Origin: Strigamia acuminata
Taxonomy: Eukaryota; Arthropoda; Chilopoda; Geophilomorpha; Linotaeniidae
NCBI GenBank assembly: GCA_949358305.1
Contig: OX442315.1
Span: 34,932,427-34,996,426, forward strand
Length of the DNA stretch: 64,000 nucleotides
Direction: 5' to 3'
Shown in pieces: positions 39,101 through 51,100 of the stretch. Numbering within the stretch: the stretch's first letter is position 1; every line of letters begins with the position of its first letter. The position numbers were made by a program, and so were the translations under genes. The notes beneath the pieces were generated by a model, which saw nothing but the letters and a program-made list of their open reading frames with translations, did no database searches and was not told the DNA's origin.

Positions 39101-42100
39101 CAATCGAGTCCAGTACATTAGCTAAAACGACGGGGTGTCACCACTTCAATCATTTGGAGCGAGCCGAGGTCGAAAAGCTTTGTTGCCTTATTTTATTCAA
39201 TTGATTTGCGGATTTATTCGCCTAAAGGGCTGTGTTTGACCAGTACGCTGCTAGACAGAGGTGTAGCAGAGTGTATGGCACACTTGGCATTGGCAAATAC
39301 CTGTGTAAGTGCCCGTCGATGATAGTGTGTCCCCAGAACTGGAATTTATTTTATTTAGCGCCTCAAAAAGTGCCTAAATACTAATAATAAATTGCACTTC
39401 ATTCTTGGGTTTGATTTATTTATTTATTTTATTCATCTCTTTGTGACGATTACCTTCTGGAGATAGCAATTGCTAAACTAAAGTGTGAACTATCTGTGTG
39501 AAAATGTAAAATATGCAAACCTGATGTTTTCTCAAAACATATAACATTTATTCCGGTTTGAACCTTATATAAATACTATGCCTACAAGTGGCTAAAATGA
39601 CGAGAAGTTAAACTATACAGTTGTTTGGCAAAAGCCCTGAAATAATATCATTTGAAGGCTTCAGTCATGCAATAAGAATTTGTAACGGTCTTATTGCTGT
39701 GACGTAAAAGATGTCATCTATGAATGGCTTTGGCTTCTAAATGGTCCGGGGTTTGGTTCTAAAAGGCGTGTAAATGGTTAGGCTGGGTGGGTTATATCCG
39801 AGAGGTGCGGTTGACTTTTCTGTATCGTCACACACATCGCATCGCAGATAATTGTTGTAATCAATAATTACCGCGAGATGTAACAATGTGAGAATAAATA
39901 TTCATATTAATTCTATGGAATTAATCATGATATTTTAGAGTCACAAACTTAACTAAAACTATGAAAATAAGTAAAATATATTAAAATAGCGCCGAGCTAT
40001 TTTTTGCCCCGAGTGCAATCAACATCTAAGTTAGACTTAAATGTTCCGTCAAACCAATAACGAATTGAATCGAAATATCTCGCAGGAAAGGTTATCCATC
40101 GCCGGGAAATTACTCCACTCGGTCCTGGCTGGCGGGAGAGTAACCGGGAAATTACTCCGCGTCGATTACTCTGATAATGCGTCTGTGAAATATAAATACT
40201 CCACTCTAGATTCTACATTACCAATGCGTCTGTGAATTTTACTCCACTCTAGATTCTGCACTCTACAACGGAATGTTGGCATGAAGCTGGAGGGAGTGCG
40301 TCTGTGGGTTGTACCCCACTCTAGATACTACACTTAAATGTGTCTGTGAATTACTCACTCTAGTTACAACATTTCTACAACGGAATGTTGGCATGAAGAG
40401 GCGGGCAGTGTGTCTGTGAGTCTTCTACCCACTCTAGATACTTACACTAAATACAAAGTATTTCTACAACGGATTGTCGGAACGCAGAGAAGTATAATAT
40501 GTGCTCAAGTAATATCAGTATCAAACAAAAACAGAACAAGAGCGAGCTATATCCGTTTTGCAGGGGGATATATACTCGGTGAGGAGAATAGCTGTTCAGT
40601 GATCCAATGGGATCACTGGGCAGTCAAATCCATCCAATCCCAGATCATAGGAAGTGGATACTCAGGACATAGTCTTCTACTAGGTCCACTACAGGAACTG
40701 GATACGCAGGACACATTTTGGATTAAGTCCCTTTGACTATAATCCAAAAGGAGTCCAACTCACAGTGGGTGATGGGGGGTGACTTCACCAGGTGTAGAGT
40801 TTGCACATAATTCAATAGAATTATGTGACAAATAAATCAACTAGTATTTAAACATCCAAAAGTATTTAAAAGTGTATAAAGTTGCAGTGGAATAAAATAT
40901 AAATAGTAATTTATATTTTATTCACTCAAAAATTGTCGAAATTTGAAATTGCCGCTAAAACGTATCAGCGCCATCTATTGACAAAATAAACGTCCTAACT
41001 AACAAGTGTATGACAGTGTAACCGTCACAAGTCCCCCTTAAATATATGTTAATACCTGTATTAACATACTATTTATTCCGAATATCTTGAGGATCAAGAC
41101 CACACTGTCATCTATGGAACTGGAGCTGTAATCCTTGGTAAGTAAAAACCTTTATTTTATATCTTAATAGTATAAATAAAGAGTATTTCTTAATCAAATG
41201 CTTCAAAAAATATTTATTAGGGTTATAAAACTTTCAATTATCAATAATAACTTCCATCTCTCTTTACAGGTGGACTTACAACTGCATCAAGAAAAGGCGA
41301 TAACTTAAACTAACATCAAACTCTTGTACCAAACAAATGATTAATAAAATTTAACAATTATTTTCACAAAACTTAACTTCTCACTGGAAATATAATGATT
41401 TGCAAAATAACACTTTACACGTTAAAATTCAAGTATTAAAATTAGTATTCATTTAAACAAACTCACATTGACTCGTAATCAAATTTTAACAGAATTGTTA
41501 AATTTAAATATTAAAGATCTTTGAATTATTCACAAAAACGGCATAAAATACACCTGAACCTGACTAAATCTTTGTTTCAACTCGGGTCAAGAAATGGAGA
41601 TGGAGAAAATGGACTCGTTACTTCTGGTCTTGCCTTAAAAGGGAAGATATCGGGAAAGTAACGGATCCCGACATCGTTGACGCTTTCTAGTCCAACTCTT
41701 CATCCTCAATAAATCCTTCCATGGATGTAACAACTTCCGAGACGGCTGCGGGTGGAGAATTAAGTTGAATAGCTACCAATTCCGGTACTACATCTGTCTC
41801 AACGTCATGGGCCAGGGGATTCAGGAGCATTCTGTGTTGTTCCTCGGTGAATACTTCCAGGGGATCAGGCCCTCCTAACGGAATGGTGTTAGCGCTGGTT
41901 GGCTCGGAGAAAACCAAGTGATGGTCGGGTAAGCCAGAGTGCCATCCCTCACGAATCAACGGGTGTGCTGCTGCTGAGACCTGCTGTAAAATCTTACACC
42001 AAATAAAAGAGCGAGTTTGAAAAGATTCCGGCCGGGATGGATGAAAAATCCATTGGATCACGGCCAGTGGCACGCTCAAATCTGGAATTCGGTCGTTTGA

Positions 42101-45100
42101 AATCGACACACTAATACGTTTAGCTGCTTCCAATAAAATTGGGAAATAATGTTCCACTTCTGCCTTCGTTTGTTCCGTGAGTGACATGTCTGGTCTCGGC
42201 ATATATGGGTGGACCAGTAAAATAACCGGTTCAGCAGCGTTGTTTACTTCGGGGAGCGGAATAGTCGCTACGATCATGTTGTTAGCCGAAGTTCCCTCTG
42301 GAGAAGCGGCGGCTTGCGGACCAGAATCGGCTGCAACCGGCGGAGAATCAGACGCAGTAACTGACGTTGGTTCGTTCGTTGGGAGGTTTTCCGCCGAGAC
42401 AACCGGAGTTCCATCAATCGCAGGGGTGGGAGTTTCCGGCTCGCGTTGTGGCTCCGTAAATCCTCCTCGTGGAGTCGAGGTGCTGGACATTTGTGCCGGG
42501 TCTACATAAATAGCCTGCTCCGGGCCCTGGTGGATGAGGCCACATTCGCGACACATCGCCCAATTGCGTGCTGTCGGCGTACTTAGCCCCTTGACGATAA
42601 ATGGAAGAATTTCTTCATTCCACATGCTGGATATGGCAACGCGTTTACCACCGTGACAGTTCACGCAGACTACGGCGTGAATGCCGGATAACAAGGACGA
42701 CAACCATCCGCATCCTGCGCACAATGGGCAGAACATCAGCTTCGACTTTGGCATGATGTTAGTCCCCAAGGCGGCAGCTTCCATATCTCGAAATACGTGT
42801 TCTCTTCGCTGCTTCCGGTAACTTGGCAAATTTAGCTCCGATATCGAGCGAGCCTGCGATGTTGGGCGGGTCAGCGCTTCGGATGAAGATGCCAACGTGG
42901 ACTTGGTGGGTCCTTTGGATTTGCCAGTCTTGCCTCGACTAGCGGTATCACGCGGATTTCGTGGTCGGGCAAACTGCCTGCTGGTAGCTGGAGGCGGAGC
43001 TTCTTCAACCGATTCTTCTTCTTGTGAGAAGTCATCTTGGCGCCGTCTCCTCGAGGCAGAACGGGAGTATTGTGACGAGTCGTCAGAAAAATCCCAATTC
43101 GGCGCATCATAGGTTACAACACGCTGACTAGCTTGACGGCCTCTGGAAGGACGCGAGTCGGTCGGGCTAACACCCATGGCGGTCCTAATTCGTGGCGGTA
43201 CGAGATCCGGGTTATCACGGGCCCAGTTGGCAACGAGCTCGGGGTCAGAGGAGGGATTAACAAAGCGATAATCCGTCTCTTCCGACTCTTCTGGATCCCA
43301 ATGCACGTACTGTCGCTTGCTAGCACGACCTCGGCGACTCATTGCATCTTCAAGAAAATATAAATTTTATTTGAGAACATGAATCAACCGTCGGAAATTA
43401 ATTTAATTTCAAATTAAATTAATTGTCGACCAACAACTGGATTAATTTCATAATTAATTCTTAAGTTCCCTTGTTAGTGTGTTTCCTCCATTTGTCGAAT
43501 AATTATTAAGATTAATAATTATTCTCGACTTGGCATATAATTTCATTTTATCGTTTAAAACAATATCGCTGATAAAATATTCAAATTAGTGTTTATTTAA
43601 TGAAATAAACCTAATTTTTGTATCTACACGACATAATAACTAAAAAACATATAAAAATATTAAAAAAAAAATATTTTTGTAAGTGTTTTTTAGCATCCGA
43701 CAATAGTCATTTTACATGGTTTTAATTGTACGAATAATTCCACAATTCGTCCGAGTAAATAATTTACTACCGACATCTGGTGGCGTTTGCCCCTATCATA
43801 CACGTGACTTGTTAACACATGTCTGCTCACCAATTTCCAAGGAACTTAAGAGATATTTTATCTTTCATAAAATAAACACTTACTAACTAGGTGTAGTCCT
43901 AGAAGGGTATACTTGGCTAGTTTAATGTCTAGCTTCACGTATTTGCGAGGGCTGTTCGGTTCCGGCGATGTTGGCCGATAAAAACGTTGTGCGGCGCGTG
44001 CGAATTCTAAGTCCGCCGTAATGAACGCTTAACCAAAATAAATGTTGTCAATTAATGTCAAAATATTATAAATTTTGACAAAATATTGCTTAAATGTTTA
44101 CCGGGAATTCACTTAGTGAGTTCGTGAAAGGCTTACTCGCGATTTTGTCCACGAGATGGTTTCGATAATCAGCGTCGTGTCGATAATTTCTGAATTTGAA
44201 CTGATATTCGTCAAATGAAAAAATCAGTAAAATAAACGATAAGTGTTCAAAATCATCTAGATTTTAACTCACTAAATTTCAGCGAAAATCCGTTAAAGCG
44301 TCGAAGGGTCGAGAATAATCCTTGATTTCAGTCCAGTACAAAACTTGGCGAACAAGTGAGTGATAATCTCAAACCAGGGGTTAAGGGGAGTTTCGAGGAG
44401 TAATTTGATTGGTTTGTAATTACTCATCTCGAAGTTTCTATTAACCCAAAGGGGGAAACACAGTTTCAAGTAAATGTTTACACGTAGATTAATTTAAATA
44501 TAATCGGCCGTGTAAAAATAACTCAAACATTTGTTAAATTTTATCCACATCAAAAAAAAATGTTTTTAATTAATAAAATTTAACAATTCTTCGTGAATAT
44601 GATTGGAAATATTTATTTAAAATAAAATATTTTCAATATATTGTGTCCTAACCCAACTTGACTTGTTTTAGACAATTTACGAGTTGTACAAAATCGGTCA
44701 CGTATTTTGTGTTCGGCTTGGGTCTACGTTTAGACTGTCGAACGGGAGATGGAAATCTTTTCCTCTTTTTGGATGAATTTTGAGGAGTTTCGTCCTCTTT
44801 AGAAGAAATCTGAGAAGTTTCCTCCTCTTTCTCTTCAACTAAATCCTCTGTTTCTATGGACACAGGTTCATTTATTAATTCTGAAGAATTAATAACCTGA
44901 CCTGCCATCCAATCTGGAGTCGGGTGTGATTCGTTGGTACCGACTTTCTGATCTAATGTCCATTCCTCAATCGGGTAACTTGGGATATAAGGCATTAAAT
45001 CCTGTATGTTGATCGCTTTTGCTTTCGTGTTATCAGAAAGCTTACGTAGTGTGTAGGAACCTCCGCCAAGAACAGCCGTAATTTCCCAAGGTCCATCACG

Positions 45101-48100
45101 TTTCTCAGCGAATCCTGCCGAAATCCCTTTATCTTTATTTGATAAAATATGTGTGGCTTTCCACACGAGATCTCCTTTGGCAAATTGACAAATATAATAT
45201 TTGTCTTTATGTAGTCGATCATGCTTTTCGTAATTCGATTGAATTTTCCGATGCATTTCGCTGTGTGCACGTCTAATTACGTCTAAAATGCTGTAGACGT
45301 AGGCTTCGGGATTCTCTTTGTCGAATTTGATGGCGTGTTTAGTAATACGCGGGTCAAATGGCAAAGGAACGATTCTTCCTGTATTAAGAATCATCGGAGA
45401 ACAATTTGTTGCCTCGGACTTAGCGGTGCGCATCGCAAAGGCAAAAGAATTTAAATATTTTGGCCAGTGAGAGTGAATGTCCGAGTATAAAGCTAACATC
45501 ATTTTTAAAGTCCTGTTAGCCCGCTCTGTAATATTAGCGGCAGCGTGATATGGGCTAATGTGAGCAATATCTACGTGATTTTTTCGACAAAAATCATTAA
45601 ATATTGTTGACACGAATTGTTTGCCGTTGTCGGAGATTATCTTTTTTGGATATCCCCAACGGTGGAAAACTTCGCTCATTTTATTAACGATGCATTCACT
45701 TGATGCAGTCGCTAGTGGGAAGACTTCAATCCATTTTGTACAATTATCAATGATTACTAAAATCCATTTTAATTGCGAACGACCGGCTGGTTTTGGTCCC
45801 ATCAGGTCAATGCTTACAGTCTCCCACGGGTTGGTCATGTTGTGAGGTGTATAGCTTGCCCGATGCTTTTGGTGTTGACTAGGTTTGTATTGTTGGCAAT
45901 GAGTGCAACTGCGAACGTAGTTTCGAGTGTCTTTGCTCATTCTAGGCCAGAAATACATCTGTTTTGCTCTATCTAGGGTTTTGCTCATGCCGGCATGTCC
46001 TGTAAGTGGGTGGCCATGGCATGCGAATAATGCACGTCTCACGAGAGAGCGTGGAATTACCGCCTTAAACCCGTTGCCGGAGTCGTTTAACTCTTCCTCA
46101 TCGGTCGGAGCAAAATAAATTAGCATAACACCTTTATTTTCTTCCGGTTCGTCGAGAGTGTAGCCACGAATCGCGTTTAACCAATGTTTATCCGTGACAC
46201 GATTTTTTAATTTTTCGTCTCCTTTTAGGTAAACAAGGATTTTACTACATGCTGGATCTTTAAGCTGCGCTTCGATAATTTCGTCTCGCGTCGGCGGAAC
46301 TACTTTTAGGATATCTGTTAGCGCAGTGTGTACATTTTCGTGATTACAATTGTGGACATCTATATGTCTGCAATTTTCTCTTGTACATCCTTCTTCCTCC
46401 CCCTTTTCTCCAGAATCATGAAATCTAACTGGATTATATGATTCTGAGAAAAAGTCTAAACTAAGGCCAACATTTGTAAGAAAATGTTTGCGCTCAGTTT
46501 CCGTCACTTGTAAAGATGCACACCTGTTTCCATTCCAAGTTGGATAGAAATGGGTGATCTCCTCTGGTTCGATATAATCATAATCCGGAGTGTCTAGTGC
46601 AGACAGTGGAGCGCGTGATAATGCGTCCGCTACTTGGTTCATTGCGCCGCGTCTAAAAATAATTTTAAACGCGCCACATTGTATTTTGACGGCCCAACGA
46701 CCAAACCTTCCGGATGGTTCCGGCGTACTCATCAACCAGCTAAGGGCTTTAGCATCGGACTCGAGAGTGAAAGTCGTGTATTCTATATATGGGCGAAATC
46801 TCTCGATTGCCCATACAACGGCCAAACACTCCAATTCCGGCGTAGAATACCTTACTTCGGCCCCGTGTAACACTCGACTGGCGTACGCGACTGCTTTCGG
46901 GACCATAATTAATTTCTGTTTCTTTTCACAGAATAATTCGACATCTTGGCAGAGTACTGCACCTAAGCCTGAATGAGAAGCATCTGTCAAAATGACAAAA
47001 GGCTTATTCATATCTGGCATGTGGAGAAGGGCTTGGTCCTTGTCACACAAAATATCTTTGATAGTTTCGAATGCAGTTGTTTGTGGATCATCCCACACAA
47101 ACTTTGCTTGATCATGCATAATATTGGTCAATGGACGAGCAATATTTGCGATGTTAGGAATAAATTTTCGGAAAAAATTCGCAAGTCCTACAAATCTTTG
47201 AATGTCTTTAGAGCAAGTCGGTTTGGGGAAATTCCTTACAGCCGAGACTTTGTCAGGGTCTGGAAGAAGAGATCCCTCCGAAATTAAATGGCCTAAAAAT
47301 CGTAATGATGTTCGACCAAATTTTGACTTGTCTTTATTGATAGTTAGATTCGCGGCATCCAACTTCTCAAGTACGTCTTTAATATGTAATAAATGATTTT
47401 CCCATGTGTCGGAAAAAATAATTATATCGTCTAAATAAACCAGAGCATGTTTATATAGAGAGTCACCCAATACGGTAGTCATGAGGTGTTGAAAAGAACT
47501 AGGTGCATTACAAAGACCAAATGGCAATCTCTTGAATTGAAATTTGCCTTTTGGGGTGTAAAAAGCAGTTTTGCTCTTATCCTCCTCCTCCATTTCCATT
47601 TGATGATAACCTTTAGTTAAATCAATGGATGTAAAGTACTTGGCCTGATTAGTATGGTGAATTAATAGGTCAATACTTGGCATTTGAATTGCATCAACTT
47701 CTGTGATCGCATTCAACCAGCGGTAGTCGATACATAATCGATACTTCCCGCCGGGTTTAGCCACTATGACGGGGTGACTTATATAAGGGCCAGTGGCAGG
47801 TTCGATCAACCCATCGGCCTCCAACTCCTCGACCAATTCCGTCATAATCGCCTTCTTGGCCGGATTGTACATTCTATATGGCTGGTGTTTCCAAGTAGCA
47901 CCAGGTTTAAACTTGATGCTGTGCTTGGCCACCTTCGTACAGCCCAGTTGGTCTCGAAATACGTTTTTTAATTGCACAAGAACGTTTACGAGTAACTGTT
48001 TTTCTTCCGCCGAACTGTTGCAGCCTTCGACGAGTTTTTCTGCCCAGTCCGGTGAAGTGGGAGTTCCTTCACCTTGGAGACCCAAAGTCTTAATGCTTGC

Positions 48101-51100
48101 TAAGCAACAGTTAAGTTCAGTGGTCTCGTACGGGGCTGTCCATCCGGGCATGTCATCACAGGTGAACACTGCTCGTCGGGGATTAGGGTTTATCCCCGTT
48201 CTACGCATAAAATTGTGACCCAAAATTAACCCACATACATTCTTGTGTAGAATTATGAAGGTCATAGGTGTAACTCTCCTTTTATCGGCCCATTTGACAC
48301 AAAGACAAACTTGACCGATAGGTCGGTGATCTATTCCGACCGCGCAGACACGCATTCCCCGGGGACATTCTTGTATGAATTCCACCGGAATTTCCGTGTT
48401 TGAGAGGAGTTGTACTCCAATAAAACATTGGGTGGCTCCAGAGTCCATTAGTGCGTTGTAATCCAAACCTCCAATTTGGACATTCATACGCGGATCATCT
48501 TTGCCACCATTAATTAATTTGCTATTGCAAAGTTTGCCAAGCAATACTTTTCGTTCTTTCTTGTTCCATTTTTCAAGTTTAAGAAGTTTTCTTAACTTGA
48601 AAACCTTGGGTACAAGCGGTTTCTTGGGTGCATTCCAGCTTCCACTGAAAATACTCAAATTTTCTAGTTGGTCTGTCATGACTTTTAAATTTTCATCGAC
48701 ACCGCCAGTAGAGCTGCTAGTCTTTCGACAGACAGGTACGGCTTCGTAAGAAATGACCAACGATGGTGGTTTATTCTTCGAATCATCGACATAAGGTACT
48801 GTGAGATGACTAGGCTTATGTCTTAATTTAAATTCATCTTTTCGTAAAAATAAATCATTTGACAATTCCGAGAAAGGAAACAACTCTTTAAGCGGGGGTT
48901 GGGCAACTTGAACAACCCCCTGAATCAGTTTTTTGTCTCGTCGGGAGTGACTGACTCAGTGGCTGCTGGTAAATGCTTAATTAACAGGTCAACCATGTTT
49001 TTCTGGAAGTCAGTAAATTTGGAGTCTAAAGTTTCTGACGTAACCCAATTTTGTTTGGGTCGTTTAAACTCGGGGTTGGGAGCAGAGTGGTTAAATCTTT
49101 TATTTGAATTTAACGAGTCTGTTTTCCCTGCTAATTTTTTGGCAAGGGCGGGACATTCTCTTTTAAAATGTCCAGGCTCGTGACAGAAAAAGCATTTTCC
49201 AGTAGTCTTTTCATACTGGGCGGCAAATAATCGCTCCATTGAACCATCGTCAGTTGAGTCGTCATTTTCCGACTCGTCTTCATTTTCAACTTCATCTTGA
49301 GTTTGCGTTAAACGTAGTGAAGTTTTAGATGGAAAAATCTTAGATTTTTCGTGAAGTTTGGGAGTAGGATGATTCTCTCGATTATCGTACTCCAATTTTG
49401 CTGCAAGTTGAGAACTTTCAAACTTAGAGCGATTTGCTCCTACATATTGTAGAATGTCATCTACTGTAAAGTTACCATACATTCCTTGTGTACATAACGC
49501 CGTGAAACTTTCTTGAGTTAAATTGTCGAATAATTGCGCACGTCCAGTTTTATCACCTGGCGGCACTTCACCTTGTTCTTGCGTATAACGCAGAAGAAAA
49601 CTATAAAGTGACTCGTCGGCTCGTTGTTTTACATTAAGAAGTCGCCTTTCTCTTGTAAGTGGAACGAGGTCGAAACAATCGAGAAAAGAGGCTTCGAAAG
49701 TTCGCCAACTGTTAAAAGTATGGCGTTGCTTATGGAACCAACGTTGTGCATGGCCTAATAGTCGTCCAGGTACAGCAGTGTGTACCATGTCGTCTAAAGG
49801 GATGCCTTTCCCGAGTGCGACAGCTTTGACGATTTCAAGGAATCGCGCAACCTCTGTCTGTTTCCCGTCAAAAATAGGAATCTCGATTCCTTTTCCAAAA
49901 TTCTGACTGGGATTACTCGGGCTTCGGATTTGACCAACTAAACCCTGAATAATTTGTTTTACATTTTCGTCCGACAAATTAGAAGCAGAGTTCGAATTGG
50001 GTGTAGACCGACTTCCTTGGTCTCTGGGTGGCGGATTTGGCTCTCCTTGAAAATTTTGATGTCTATCAGGTGGCGGTGGAGAACGAGAATTATTACGTCG
50101 GTGGAAATTATTGTTATAATTTCCCCCTCCACCAGCGTGAGATTCGTCACTACTCGAGTTAGGATCGGAGTCACGAGGATCACCAGGAGCTCCGGGAAAT
50201 CGTTGATTTCTCGGCGGAGCTCGTCCACCTTGAGAGCGGGAATTTCTATAATTCCTAAAATCTCCATCAGATTGGGTGTGAGATTGAAAATTTTGATAAT
50301 TTTCATTTCTCCCCCTTGGTTGGACCGACAGATTAGTTCGAGGCTGTGGAACTCTGAAAGAATCATTCAAATTCCCAGTGGGAGCGGGTAAAATATTATT
50401 TACAGCCGTCGCACTTGGTAAATTTCGGGAAATTGGCGCAGAAATATTTCCTTGTCCGGAATTTCCCATTCTTTCGGCCGAATTCGATCGCCAAGAACTA
50501 GTTGGTAACTGAATCAAAGGTTGAACAGATAGTGAAGAATTTAACTGCCCATTGTCGTCACGAGCAACATTCATTCGCCATCCAGGCAATTGCTGGTAGC
50601 GATATGTGGCCGGCGAACGAGGGCCAGTTCGATCTACAGAAACACTTTGTTCGTTGGTTACAACTACATCGGGAGTAATTACACGATTTCTCTCGTGATG
50701 ATTATTCGCCGTGTATTGTTGAGCTTCACACAAAGAGGAAAACTGCGTCACTTCCAATTGGTAATGGCGACAGTAAACTTCTAAATCATGTGGGACTGAT
50801 AGTGGATCCGTTCGAGAACTACCTGGGTTGGAAACGTCTCTAGGAACATTTTCTTCCCCCTGGCTTTCTAGATCAGACTCCACAATTCCTCTTGGTGTTT
50901 CACACATACCACCACGTCGTCGTGCTCCACGATTTCCTCGTGTTCCACGAACTCTTACAGGTCTACGGGCCATAATACTCAAAGAAATACACGTACAACA
51001 AGGAAAAATAAGATTTTAACTGAACTAGCGTAAATGTAACACGCTTAATATTAAACTAAGAAATAATTTGAAAAAATACAACCTTAGCTGCTGAAACTGA

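Noticed and set aside
39442-41029. ORFs of 64 and 108 codons in the LTR of element B
   Set aside because: They recur identically in both LTRs only because the LTRs are identical, and they have no protein-like composition.
41687-43342. Envelope gene in element B
   Set aside because: No hydrophobic segments of membrane length; the protein is basic, disordered and has CxxC pairs.
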